64,000 nucleotides of DNA, taken from NCBI GenBank assembly GCA_963989245.1, contig OZ022352.1:5001-69000 (forward strand), written 5' to 3'. The DNA comes from Nansenia antarctica. Its lineage: Eukaryota; Chordata; Actinopteri; Argentiniformes; Microstomatidae. Made by a program: the position numbers and the translations under genes. The notes under the pieces are model-generated. The model ran no database searches and was not told where the DNA came from. It saw nothing but the letters and a program-made list of their open reading frames with translations. This document shows positions 26,701 through 38,562 of the stretch, piece by piece. Position 1 is the stretch's first letter, and each line of letters starts with the position of its first letter.

Positions 26701-27424
26701 CTAACCCTAACCCTAACCCTAACCCTAACCCTAACCCTAACCCTAACCCTAACCCTAACCCTAACCCTAACCCTAACCCTAACCCTAACCCTAACCCTAA
26801 CCCTAACCCTAACCCTAACCCTAACCCTAACCCTAACCCTAACCCTAACCCTAACCCTAACCCTAACCCTAACCCTAACCCTAACCCTAACCCTAACCCT
26901 AACCCTAACCCTAACCCTAACCCTAACCCTAACCCTAACCCTAACCCTAACCCTAACCCTAACCCTAACCCTAACCCTAACCCTAACCCTAACCCTAACC
27001 CTAACCCTAACCCTAACCCTAACCCTAACCCTAACCCTAACCCTAACCCTAACCCTAACCCTAACCCTAACCCTAACCCTAACCCTAACCCTAACCCTAA
27101 CCCTAACCCTAACCCTAACCCTAACCCTAACCCTAACCCTAACCCTAACCCTAACCCTAACCCTAACCCTAACCCTAACCCTAACCCTAACCCTAACCCT
27201 AACCCTAACCCTAACCCCTAACCCTAACCCTAACCCTAACCCTAACCCTAACCCTAACCCTAACCCTAACCCTAACCCTAACCCTAACCCTAACCCTAAC
27301 CCTAACCCTAACCCTAACCCTAACCCTAACCCTAACCCTAACCCTAACCCTAACCCTAACCCTAACCCTAACCCTAACCCCAACCCTGGCCCTAACCCCA
27401 ACCCTTAACCTAACCCTAACCCTT
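20727..27424. repeat. 6.7-kb interstitial telomere array (CCCTAA)n
   Basis: Hexamers are flawless from 20727 to about 27213. A single 7-mer (extra C) follows, then perfect units to about 27378, then a short degenerate edge with CCCCAACCCTGGCCC and CCCTTAACC. Imperfection sits only at the proximal edge, as in a telomerase-built end. That edge matches the degenerate telomere tract at the end of each 5.57-kb unit (for example 32945-32990), so the array replaces the distal part of such a tract. The two 2.2-kb open frames (Thr-Leu/Asn-Pro on plus, Gly-Leu then Val-Arg on minus) are repeat translations without an ATG-initiated, non-repetitive product. Confidence 0.98.
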
Positions 27425-27740
27425 AAATTATCCCTCTAAATTCCTTGCAAAAACACCTCTCCCTTCTAGCAGGACACCGGTTGTATTTCTACCCACACAT
27501 AATTTTTTACCCCTCTTCCCCATTTAGTTACACCTCTGACTTGGGTCCAGGCTGGGCCGTTTCTAGGATTTAATGTACTGGACTGTCACTACCAATTTTA
27601 CCCACTAGAGTGCGACATCACCCCCAGTGTTAAAACACTGACTTCAGCCAGGGCCCGCCCCCAGTGGAAAATCACTGGTGACAGCCTTGACTGGCACAGC
27701 TGAAATCACTTTTCTAATTACCCAGCAGGCTTCTCACCTG

Positions 27741-27922
27741 TTTAAAACGCCACTCCCCTCACTAGGAACGTTCTTTCCCAACAAACACACGGAGAGATGT
27801 ACATGTGCTTACCACAGCGCTCTACCATCTAACTGCAGAAACCTTAGTCACTGACGGTGAGTTCACTCTTTTTCTTCCCCCATTCTCTCTCCCTCTCTCT
27901 CTCTTCTCGTTTGTACTGCTAG
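27741..27922 (+). promoter_or_regulatory. Candidate promoter with non-coding first exon and short intron in the macrosatellite unit
   Basis: A TTTAAAAC box at 27741 is followed about 110 bases on by a good splice donor, GACG|GTGAGT (GT at 27857-27858). A long pyrimidine tract then runs into a CTAG acceptor at 27921-27922, for a 66-nt intron. Each unit repeats it (33307, 38879 and 44451 for the box). Transcription from here would run away from the chromosome tip, so it would not make UUAGGG telomere RNA. No downstream reading frame is convincing. Chance matches are quite possible. Confidence 0.25.
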
Positions 27923-28781
27923 CAGCCTGCAGGGTTAGCGGCTAGCACTGCTAGCGCTTTGTTGTGTTTGTGTTTGCACTCGGGCCCCTTCCTCCTTTTT
28001 AGACGTCTGCAGGGTAGCTATTAGCTATGCTAACACGCGGTCGGGGCTTCTGGTTGTATTCGACCCCAGTCCCTCCTCTGGTTACGTTTGCACAGGTTGC
28101 TATTAGCCAGGCTAGCGCTCTGTCCGGTCTTTTATTGTTTTCGGCCTCCCTACTTTATTGGGCCTTTGCAGGTGAAGCTATGGGTTTGGCTAACACGCGG
28201 CCTGCTTTTTGTGTTGTAATCGACCCCCCTCCTTCTTACAAACTTTACCACGACCCTAACCTAACTCTTACAATACAGACTCTCTCCTGGGGTCTACCGG
28301 ACCCTGGAAGAGATTCCAAACTAGTTCTCTCACCCTGAACGCATATAATACAGTCTCTCTCCTGGGATCTATTGGACCCCTTGTGAGATTCCAAATTAGT
28401 TTCTTACCCTTCACTCTCCCAAACAAAAACCTATTCCCCAAACCAATTGACCCGAGGGACACACACTGGGGCTCTGATCTCCCCCAGTGGGCCAACCTTA
28501 GGTGAGGGTGTCTTGTTTCATGGCCGAAACGCCCAGTGATCCTTTGGTGACAACTGATGATGTGATCCCATATTTATCTTCTTAAACTAGAACCCTCTAA
28601 TGATGCAATTCAAACCATTACCTGAACACCCCAACCCCCTCCCTTACCAATACTATCATACAAACTTTACTCTTGGCCTGACCGAACCCACTTGTTTTCA
28701 TTACAATGGACGTTCAGATAGCCCCCTGGGGCTTCTACATATGACATGTGGACCTCCCCCACTCCTCTCTCCCCTTTTCCA

Positions 28782-28843
28782 CCCTAACCCTAACCCTAAC
28801 CCTAACCCTAACCCTAACCCTAACCCTAACCCCAACCCTAACC
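28782..28843. repeat. Short interstitial telomere tract in macrosatellite copy 1
   Basis: About ten CCCTAA units, the last with CCCCAACCC, lie between a pyrimidine-rich stretch and the first 102-bp repeat. Equivalents are at about 34348, 39920 and 45492. Confidence 0.95.
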
Positions 28844-28849
28844 AACACC

Positions 28850-31800
28850 CCATGCCCCATCCTGGCCACTAACATATTCGCCGGCTGCCAAGTAAGGTGG
28901 TCTTTTGTCCAGGTGTCATGTAAGGCATTCTGGACCTCTATTCCCGTGCCGCATCCTGGCCCCCAACATAGTGATCGGTTGCCAAGTAAGGTGCCTAAGT
29001 CTTTTTGTCCAGGTGCCCTGTAAGGCATTCTGGACCTCTATTTCCCCATGCCTCATCCTGGCCCCCAATATAGTGATCGGTTGCCAAGTAAGGTGCCTAA
29101 GTCTTTTTGTCCAGGTGCCCTGTAAGGCATTCTGGACCTCTATTTCCCCATGCCTCATCCTGGCCCCCAACATAGTGACCGGTTGCCAAGTAAGGTGCTT
29201 AGGTCTTTTAGTCTAGGTGCCCTGTAAGGCATTCTGGACCTCTATTCCCATGTCTCACCCTGGCCCCTAACATAGTGACCGGTTGCCAAGTAAGGTGCTT
29301 AGGTCTTTGTCTAAGTGCCAAAGTAAGGGACTTATGACTGAACAAAATCACCTAAACCCCCCCCCCCCCCCCCCCCCCCCCCTATTACCCCCCACACCCC
29401 AACCCCCTCCCTTATTAATATTAATATACAAACTTTACTCTTGGCCTGACCGAACCCACTTGTTTTCATTACAACGGACGTTCAGATAGCCCCCTGGGGC
29501 TTGTACATATGACATTTGGACCGGATCTAATTGTGTGTAGTGAGCGTGCATACACCCTGTGCATCACTCGTGCGAGGCTCGAAGAACTGAGTCTTTCACT
29601 TCATGTTTTACATGGTTTCTTACACTCGGTGCTCTCAATCAAAAACCTAACCAGCCAGATCCTGACACTCTTACTCCGGACCCTATGACACATGGCCAAC
29701 GGTGAAAACTTCCAGCTCTAGGGATACAGTATTAAGGTCCCTCATGATACACATGAAGGAGCGTCAAGGGTACTGAGAACTAGTGTCGGAGGCGAATAAC
29801 CGGTCCCTCTCTCACTTTTTTATCCACGCGCCAAGTATGGTACGTTTGACACCCAATACCCCATGTCCCATCCTGGCCCCCAACATATTCGCCGGCTGCC
29901 AAGTAAGGTGGTCTTTTGTCCAGGTGTCATGTAAGGCATTCTGGACCTCTATTCCCGTGCTGCATCCTGGCCCCCAACATAGTGATCGGTTGCCAAGTAA
30001 GGTGCCTAAGTCTTTTTGTCCAGGTGCCCTGTAAGGCATTCTGGACCTCTATTTCCCCATGCCTCTTCCTGGCCCCTAACATAGTGATCGGTTGCCAAGT
30101 AAGGTGCCTAAGTCTTTTTGTCCAGGTGCCCTGTAAGGCATTCTGGACCTCTATTTCCCATGCCTCATCCTGGCCCCTAACATAGTGACCGGTTGCCAAG
30201 TAAGGTGCTTAGGTCTTTGTCTAAGTGCCAAGTAAGGGACTTATGACTGAACAAAATCACCTAAAACCCCCCCACCCCCACCCTCCCACCCCCCTACCTT
30301 TCGTTTGACGCCCAATACCCCAGTCCCATCCTGGCCCCTAACATATTCGCCGGCTGCCAAGTAAGGTGGTCTTTTGTCCAGGTGTCATGTAAGGCATTCT
30401 GGACCTCTATTCCCGTGCTGCATCCTGGCCCCCAACATAGTGATCGGTTGCCAAGTAAGGTGCCTAAGTCTTTTTGTCCAGGTGCCCTGTAAGGCATTCT
30501 GGACCTCTATTTCCCCATGCCTCATCCTGGCCCCTAACATAGTGATCGGTTGCCAAGTAAGGTGCCTAAGTCTTTTTGTCCAGGTGCCCTGTAAGGCATT
30601 CTGGACCTTTATTTCCCCATGCCTCATCCTGGCCCCCAACATAGTGATCGGTTGCCAAGTAAGGTGCCTAAGTCTTTTTGTCCAGGTGCCCTGTAAGGCA
30701 TTCTGGACCTCTATTTCCCATGCCTCATCCTGGCCCCCAACATAGTGACCGGTTGCCAAGTAAGGTGCTTAGGTCTTTGTCTAAGTGCCAAGTAAGGGAC
30801 TTATGACTGAACAAAACCACCAAAAACCCCCCCACCCCCACCCTCCCACCCCCCTACCTTTTTTTCCCCCCTTTTTCCACCCGACCCCTAACCCTAACCC
30901 CAACCCTAACCTTAACCGTAACCTTAACCCCAGCCCTAACCCTAACCCTAAACTTAACCCTAACCCTAACCCTAACCCTAACCCTAACCCAAACCCTAAC
31001 CCCAACCCCAACCCCAACCCTAACCCATACCCCATGCCCCATCCTGGCCCCTAACATATTCGCCGGCTGCCAAGTAAGGTGGTCTTTTGTCCAGGTGTCA
31101 TGTAAGGCATTCTGGACCTCTATTCCCGTGCTGCATCCTGGCCCCCAACATAGTGATCGGTTGCCAAGTAAGGTGCCTAAGTCTTTTTGTCCAGGTGCCC
31201 TGTAAGGCATTCTGGACCTCTATTTCCCCATGCCTCATCCTGGCCCCTAACATAGTGATCGGTTGCCAAGTAAGGTGCCTAAGTCTTTTTGTCCAGGTGC
31301 CCTGTAAGGCATTCTGGACCTTTATTTCCCCATGCCTCATCCTGGCCCCCAACATAGTGATCGGTTGCCAAGTAAGGTGCCTAAGTCTTTTTGTCCAGGT
31401 GCCCTGTAAGGCATTCTGGACCTCTATTTCCCCATGCCTCATCCTGGCCCCTAACATAGTGACCGGTTGCCAAGTAAGGTGCTTAGGTCTTTGTCTAAGT
31501 GCCAAGTAAGGGACTTATGACTGAACAAAACCACCAAAACCCCCCACCCCTACCCCCCCACCCCCCTACCTTTCGTTTGACGCCCAATACCCCATGTCCC
31601 ATCCTGGCCCCTAACATATTCGCCGGCTGCCAAGTAAGGTGGTCTTTTGTCCAGGTGTCATGTAAGGCATTCTGGACCTCTATTCCCGTGCTGCATCCTG
31701 GCCCCCAACATAGTGATCGGTTGCCAAGTAAGGTGCCTAAGTCTTTTTGTCCAGGTGCCCTGTAAGGCATTCTGGACCTCTATTTCCCCATGCCTCATCC

Positions 31801-32640
31801 TGGCCCCTAACATAGTGATCGGTTGCCAAGTAAGGTGCCTAAGTCTTTTTGTCCAGGTGCCCTGTAAGGCATTCTGGACCTTTATTTCCCCATGCCTCAT
31901 CCTGGCCCCCAACATAGTGATCGGTTGCCAAGTAAGGTGCCTAAGTCTTTTTGTCCAGGTGCCCTGTAAGGCATTCTGGACCTCTATTTCCCATGCCTCA
32001 TCCTGGCCCCTAACATAGTGACCGGTTGCCAAGTAAGGTGCTTAGGTCTTTGTCTAAGTGCCAAGTAAGGGACTTATGACTGAACAAAACCACCAAAACC
32101 CCCCCACCCCTACCCTCCCACCCCCCTACCTTTCGTCTGACGCCCAATACCCCATGTCCCATCCTGGCCCCTAACATATTCGCCGGCTGCCAAGTAAGGT
32201 GGTCTTTTGTCCAGGTGTCATGTAAGGCATTCTGGACCTCTATTCCCGTGCTGCATCCTGGCCCCCAACATAGTGATCGGTTGCCAAGTAAGGTGCCTAA
32301 GTCTTTTTGTCCAGGTGCCCTGTAAGGCATTCTGGACCTCTATTTCCCCATGCCTCATCCTGGCCCCTAACATAGTGATCGGTTGCCAAGTAAGGTGCCT
32401 AAGTCTTTTTGTCCAGGTGCCCTGTAAGGCATTCTGGACCTTTATTTCCCCATGCCTCATCCTGGCCCCTAACATAGTGATCGGTTGCCAAGTAAGGTGC
32501 CTAAGTCTTTTTGTCCAGGTGCCCTGTAAGGCATTCTGGACCTTTATTTCCCCATGCCTCATCCTGGCCCCTAACATAGTGACCGGTTGCCAAGTAAGGT
32601 GCTTAGGTCTTTGTCTAAGTGCCAAGTAAGGGACTTATGA
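28850..32640. repeat. Blocks of a 94-102-bp minisatellite in macrosatellite copy 1
   Basis: The unit contains TTGCCAAGTAAGGTGCCTAA, TTTTTGTCCAGGTGCCCTG, AAGGCATTCTGGACC and GCCTCATCCTGGCCCC. Successive starts (28888, 28982, 29084, 29186) give periods of 94 and then 102. Blocks lie at about 28857-29330, 29870-30245, 30320-30800, 31035-31515, 31595-32060 and 32155-32640. Each ends in a shortened unit (GTCTTTGTCTAAGTGCC, GGGACTTATGACTGAAC) and a CCACCC-rich spacer. Between blocks 1 and 2 is a 26-C run (29357-29382) and a repeat of the sequence at 28625-28753. The overlapping 60-140-codon frames on both strands follow the repeat and end where it ends, so I reject them as genes. Confidence 0.95.
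30885..31027. repeat. Degenerate interstitial telomere tract
   Basis: CCCTAA units are mixed with CCCCAA, CCTTAA, CCGTAA and CCCAAA variants. The tract follows a poly-pyrimidine spacer. Copies are at about 36451 and 42023. Confidence 0.9.
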
Positions 32641-32731
32641 CTGAACAAAACCACCAAAACCCCCCCACCCCCACCCTCCCACCCCCCTACCTTTCTTTCC
32701 CCTCTTCCACCCACCCCCCTACCATAACCCG

Positions 32732-32990
32732 ACCCCTAACCCTAACCCCAACCCTAACCTTAACCGTAACCTTAACCCTAGCCCTAACCCTAACCCTAAC
32801 CCTAACCCTAACCCTAACCCTAACCCTAACCCTAACCCTAACCCTAACCCTAGCCCTGACCCTAACCCTAACCCTAACCCTAACCCTAGCCCTAACCCTA
32901 ACCCTAACCCTAACCCTAACCTTAACCCTATCCCTAACCCTAACCCCATCCCTGGCCCTAACCCCAACCCTTAACCTAACCCTAACCCTT
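32732..32990. repeat. Degenerate telomere tract closing macrosatellite copy 1
   Basis: About 260 bp of CCCTAA with CCCTAG, CCTTAA, CCGTAA, CCCTGA and CCCTAT variants. It ends in the CCCTGGCCC and CCCTTAACC motif also found at the proximal edge of the 6.7-kb interstitial array. Copies are at about 38298-38562 and 43870-44134. This tract is the only place where macrosatellite copies differ in length (by one hexamer). Confidence 0.93.
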
Positions 32991-35900
32991 AAATTATCCC
33001 TCTAAATTCCTTGCAAAAACACCTCTCCCTTCTAGCAGGACACCGGTTGTATTTCTACCCACACATAATTTTTTACCCCTCTTCCCCATTTAGTTACACC
33101 TCTGACTTGGGTCCAGGCTGGGCCGTTTCTAGGATTTAATGTACTGGACTGTCACTACCAATTTTACCCACTAGAGTGCGACATCACCCCCAGTGTTAAA
33201 ACACTGACTTCAGCCAGGGCCCGCCCCCAGTGGAAAATCACTGGTGACAGCCTTGACTGGCACAGCTGAAATCACTTTTCTAATTACCCAGCAGGCTTCT
33301 CACCTGTTTAAAACGCCACTCCCCTCACTAGGAACGTTCTTTCCCAACAAACACACGGAGAGATGTACATGTGCTTACCACAGCGCTCTACCATCTAACT
33401 GCAGAAACCTTAGTCACTGACGGTGAGTTCACTCTTTTTCTTCCCCCATTCTCTCTCCCTCTCTCTCTCTTCTCGTTTGTACTGCTAGCAGCCTGCAGGG
33501 TTAGCGGCTAGCACTGCTAGCGCTTTGTTGTGTTTGTGTTTGCACTCGGGCCCCTTCCTCCTTTTTAGACGTCTGCAGGGTAGCTATTAGCTATGCTAAC
33601 ACGCGGTCGGGGCTTCTGGTTGTATTCGACCCCAGTCCCTCCTCTGGTTACGTTTGCACAGGTTGCTATTAGCCAGGCTAGCGCTCTGTCCGGTCTTTTA
33701 TTGTTTTCGGCCTCCCTACTTTATTGGGCCTTTGCAGGTGAAGCTATGGGTTTGGCTAACACGCGGCCTGCTTTTTGTGTTGTAATCGACCCCCCTCCTT
33801 CTTACAAACTTTACCACGACCCTAACCTAACTCTTACAATACAGACTCTCTCCTGGGGTCTACCGGACCCTGGAAGAGATTCCAAACTAGTTCTCTCACC
33901 CTGAACGCATATAATACAGTCTCTCTCCTGGGATCTATTGGACCCCTTGTGAGATTCCAAATTAGTTTCTTACCCTTCACTCTCCCAAACAAAAACCTAT
34001 TCCCCAAACCAATTGACCCGAGGGACACACACTGGGGCTCTGATCTCCCCCAGTGGGCCAACCTTAGGTGAGGGTGTCTTGTTTCATGGCCGAAACGCCC
34101 AGTGATCCTTTGGTGACAACTGATGATGTGATCCCATATTTATCTTCTTAAACTAGAACCCTCTAATGATGCAATTCAAACCATTACCTGAACACCCCAA
34201 CCCCCTCCCTTACCAATACTATCATACAAACTTTACTCTTGGCCTGACCGAACCCACTTGTTTTCATTACAATGGACGTTCAGATAGCCCCCTGGGGCTT
34301 CTACATATGACATGTGGACCTCCCCCACTCCTCTCTCCCCTTTTCCACCCTAACCCTAACCCTAACCCTAACCCTAACCCTAACCCTAACCCTAACCCCA
34401 ACCCTAACCAACACCCCATGCCCCATCCTGGCCACTAACATATTCGCCGGCTGCCAAGTAAGGTGGTCTTTTGTCCAGGTGTCATGTAAGGCATTCTGGA
34501 CCTCTATTCCCGTGCCGCATCCTGGCCCCCAACATAGTGATCGGTTGCCAAGTAAGGTGCCTAAGTCTTTTTGTCCAGGTGCCCTGTAAGGCATTCTGGA
34601 CCTCTATTTCCCCATGCCTCATCCTGGCCCCCAATATAGTGATCGGTTGCCAAGTAAGGTGCCTAAGTCTTTTTGTCCAGGTGCCCTGTAAGGCATTCTG
34701 GACCTCTATTTCCCCATGCCTCATCCTGGCCCCCAACATAGTGACCGGTTGCCAAGTAAGGTGCTTAGGTCTTTTAGTCTAGGTGCCCTGTAAGGCATTC
34801 TGGACCTCTATTCCCATGTCTCACCCTGGCCCCTAACATAGTGACCGGTTGCCAAGTAAGGTGCTTAGGTCTTTGTCTAAGTGCCAAAGTAAGGGACTTA
34901 TGACTGAACAAAATCACCTAAACCCCCCCCCCCCCCCCCCCCCCCCCCTATTACCCCCCACACCCCAACCCCCTCCCTTATTAATATTAATATACAAACT
35001 TTACTCTTGGCCTGACCGAACCCACTTGTTTTCATTACAACGGACGTTCAGATAGCCCCCTGGGGCTTGTACATATGACATTTGGACCGGATCTAATTGT
35101 GTGTAGTGAGCGTGCATACACCCTGTGCATCACTCGTGCGAGGCTCGAAGAACTGAGTCTTTCACTTCATGTTTTACATGGTTTCTTACACTCGGTGCTC
35201 TCAATCAAAAACCTAACCAGCCAGATCCTGACACTCTTACTCCGGACCCTATGACACATGGCCAACGGTGAAAACTTCCAGCTCTAGGGATACAGTATTA
35301 AGGTCCCTCATGATACACATGAAGGAGCGTCAAGGGTACTGAGAACTAGTGTCGGAGGCGAATAACCGGTCCCTCTCTCACTTTTTTATCCACGCGCCAA
35401 GTATGGTACGTTTGACACCCAATACCCCATGTCCCATCCTGGCCCCCAACATATTCGCCGGCTGCCAAGTAAGGTGGTCTTTTGTCCAGGTGTCATGTAA
35501 GGCATTCTGGACCTCTATTCCCGTGCTGCATCCTGGCCCCCAACATAGTGATCGGTTGCCAAGTAAGGTGCCTAAGTCTTTTTGTCCAGGTGCCCTGTAA
35601 GGCATTCTGGACCTCTATTTCCCCATGCCTCTTCCTGGCCCCTAACATAGTGATCGGTTGCCAAGTAAGGTGCCTAAGTCTTTTTGTCCAGGTGCCCTGT
35701 AAGGCATTCTGGACCTCTATTTCCCATGCCTCATCCTGGCCCCTAACATAGTGACCGGTTGCCAAGTAAGGTGCTTAGGTCTTTGTCTAAGTGCCAAGTA
35801 AGGGACTTATGACTGAACAAAATCACCTAAAACCCCCCCACCCCCACCCTCCCACCCCCCTACCTTTCGTTTGACGCCCAATACCCCAGTCCCATCCTGG

Positions 35901-38562
35901 CCCCTAACATATTCGCCGGCTGCCAAGTAAGGTGGTCTTTTGTCCAGGTGTCATGTAAGGCATTCTGGACCTCTATTCCCGTGCTGCATCCTGGCCCCCA
36001 ACATAGTGATCGGTTGCCAAGTAAGGTGCCTAAGTCTTTTTGTCCAGGTGCCCTGTAAGGCATTCTGGACCTCTATTTCCCCATGCCTCATCCTGGCCCC
36101 TAACATAGTGATCGGTTGCCAAGTAAGGTGCCTAAGTCTTTTTGTCCAGGTGCCCTGTAAGGCATTCTGGACCTTTATTTCCCCATGCCTCATCCTGGCC
36201 CCCAACATAGTGATCGGTTGCCAAGTAAGGTGCCTAAGTCTTTTTGTCCAGGTGCCCTGTAAGGCATTCTGGACCTCTATTTCCCATGCCTCATCCTGGC
36301 CCCCAACATAGTGACCGGTTGCCAAGTAAGGTGCTTAGGTCTTTGTCTAAGTGCCAAGTAAGGGACTTATGACTGAACAAAACCACCAAAAACCCCCCCA
36401 CCCCCACCCTCCCACCCCCCTACCTTTTTTTCCCCCCTTTTTCCACCCGACCCCTAACCCTAACCCCAACCCTAACCTTAACCGTAACCTTAACCCCAGC
36501 CCTAACCCTAACCCTAAACTTAACCCTAACCCTAACCCTAACCCTAACCCTAACCCAAACCCTAACCCCAACCCCAACCCCAACCCTAACCCATACCCCA
36601 TGCCCCATCCTGGCCCCTAACATATTCGCCGGCTGCCAAGTAAGGTGGTCTTTTGTCCAGGTGTCATGTAAGGCATTCTGGACCTCTATTCCCGTGCTGC
36701 ATCCTGGCCCCCAACATAGTGATCGGTTGCCAAGTAAGGTGCCTAAGTCTTTTTGTCCAGGTGCCCTGTAAGGCATTCTGGACCTCTATTTCCCCATGCC
36801 TCATCCTGGCCCCTAACATAGTGATCGGTTGCCAAGTAAGGTGCCTAAGTCTTTTTGTCCAGGTGCCCTGTAAGGCATTCTGGACCTTTATTTCCCCATG
36901 CCTCATCCTGGCCCCCAACATAGTGATCGGTTGCCAAGTAAGGTGCCTAAGTCTTTTTGTCCAGGTGCCCTGTAAGGCATTCTGGACCTCTATTTCCCCA
37001 TGCCTCATCCTGGCCCCTAACATAGTGACCGGTTGCCAAGTAAGGTGCTTAGGTCTTTGTCTAAGTGCCAAGTAAGGGACTTATGACTGAACAAAACCAC
37101 CAAAACCCCCCACCCCTACCCCCCCACCCCCCTACCTTTCGTTTGACGCCCAATACCCCATGTCCCATCCTGGCCCCTAACATATTCGCCGGCTGCCAAG
37201 TAAGGTGGTCTTTTGTCCAGGTGTCATGTAAGGCATTCTGGACCTCTATTCCCGTGCTGCATCCTGGCCCCCAACATAGTGATCGGTTGCCAAGTAAGGT
37301 GCCTAAGTCTTTTTGTCCAGGTGCCCTGTAAGGCATTCTGGACCTCTATTTCCCCATGCCTCATCCTGGCCCCTAACATAGTGATCGGTTGCCAAGTAAG
37401 GTGCCTAAGTCTTTTTGTCCAGGTGCCCTGTAAGGCATTCTGGACCTTTATTTCCCCATGCCTCATCCTGGCCCCCAACATAGTGATCGGTTGCCAAGTA
37501 AGGTGCCTAAGTCTTTTTGTCCAGGTGCCCTGTAAGGCATTCTGGACCTCTATTTCCCATGCCTCATCCTGGCCCCTAACATAGTGACCGGTTGCCAAGT
37601 AAGGTGCTTAGGTCTTTGTCTAAGTGCCAAGTAAGGGACTTATGACTGAACAAAACCACCAAAACCCCCCCACCCCTACCCTCCCACCCCCCTACCTTTC
37701 GTCTGACGCCCAATACCCCATGTCCCATCCTGGCCCCTAACATATTCGCCGGCTGCCAAGTAAGGTGGTCTTTTGTCCAGGTGTCATGTAAGGCATTCTG
37801 GACCTCTATTCCCGTGCTGCATCCTGGCCCCCAACATAGTGATCGGTTGCCAAGTAAGGTGCCTAAGTCTTTTTGTCCAGGTGCCCTGTAAGGCATTCTG
37901 GACCTCTATTTCCCCATGCCTCATCCTGGCCCCTAACATAGTGATCGGTTGCCAAGTAAGGTGCCTAAGTCTTTTTGTCCAGGTGCCCTGTAAGGCATTC
38001 TGGACCTTTATTTCCCCATGCCTCATCCTGGCCCCTAACATAGTGATCGGTTGCCAAGTAAGGTGCCTAAGTCTTTTTGTCCAGGTGCCCTGTAAGGCAT
38101 TCTGGACCTTTATTTCCCCATGCCTCATCCTGGCCCCTAACATAGTGACCGGTTGCCAAGTAAGGTGCTTAGGTCTTTGTCTAAGTGCCAAGTAAGGGAC
38201 TTATGACTGAACAAAACCACCAAAACCCCCCCACCCCCACCCTCCCACCCCCCTACCTTTCTTTCCCCTCTTCCACCCACCCCCCTACCATAACCCGACC
38301 CCTAACCCTAACCCCAACCCTAACCTTAACCGTAACCTTAACCCTAGCCCTAACCCTAACCCTAACCCTAACCCTAACCCTAACCCTAACCCTAACCCTA
38401 ACCCTAACCCTAACCCTAACCCTAGCCCTGACCCTAACCCTAACCCTAACCCTAACCCTAGCCCTAACCCTAACCCTAACCCTAACCCTAACCTTAACCC
38501 TATCCCTAACCCTAACCCCAACCCTGGCCCTAACCCCAACCCTTAACCTAACCCTAACCCTT
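32991..38562. repeat. 5.57-kb macrosatellite, copy 2 (5572 bp)
   Basis: It is collinear with copy 1 at a constant offset of 5566 bp up to the closing telomere tract, with no visible net indel. The contents match copy 1, including the 26-C run and all 102-bp blocks. The closing telomere tract is one hexamer longer. Confidence 0.98.

Larger units (their letters stand above)
27425..32990. repeat. 5.57-kb subtelomeric macrosatellite, copy 1 (5566 bp)
   Basis: Equivalent points recur 5566 and then 5572 bp downstream, so this is a head-to-tail tandem unit. Its order is as follows: a unique-looking part with a promoter-like patch (27425-27926); four diverged repeats of roughly 75-90 bp rich in GCTAGC (about 27927-28231); two repeats of about 93 bp with CTCTCTCCTGGG (28270-28420); a short telomere tract (28782-28843); blocks of a 102-bp minisatellite separated by poly-C/CCACCC spacers; and degenerate telomere tracts at about 30885-31027 and 32732-32990. 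The short frames in it show no conserved domain and I call no gene. Copy 1 is one hexamer shorter than the others and has CCCCATCCC where later copies have CCCCAACCC. Confidence 0.97.

Noticed and set aside
20722..27408. 2228-codon plus-strand open frame (Thr-Leu, then Asn-Pro)
   Set aside because: It is the translation of CCCTAA repeat. Two of three frames of this repeat have no stop on either strand, so length is no evidence of a gene.
27741..27922. TERRA promoter
   Set aside because: Transcription from this patch would run away from the left telomere, so it could not make UUAGGG RNA from this end.
28850..29330. CRISPR-like regular repeats
   Set aside because: The units are contiguous minisatellite without unique spacers, in a eukaryotic telomeric setting with no cas genes.
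28027..32640. Many 70-140-codon frames on both strands in the macrosatellite, repeated in every copy
   Set aside because: They track the 102-bp and telomere repeats, overlap on opposite strands, and contain no recognisable domain. Recurrence between copies reflects DNA identity, not coding constraint.
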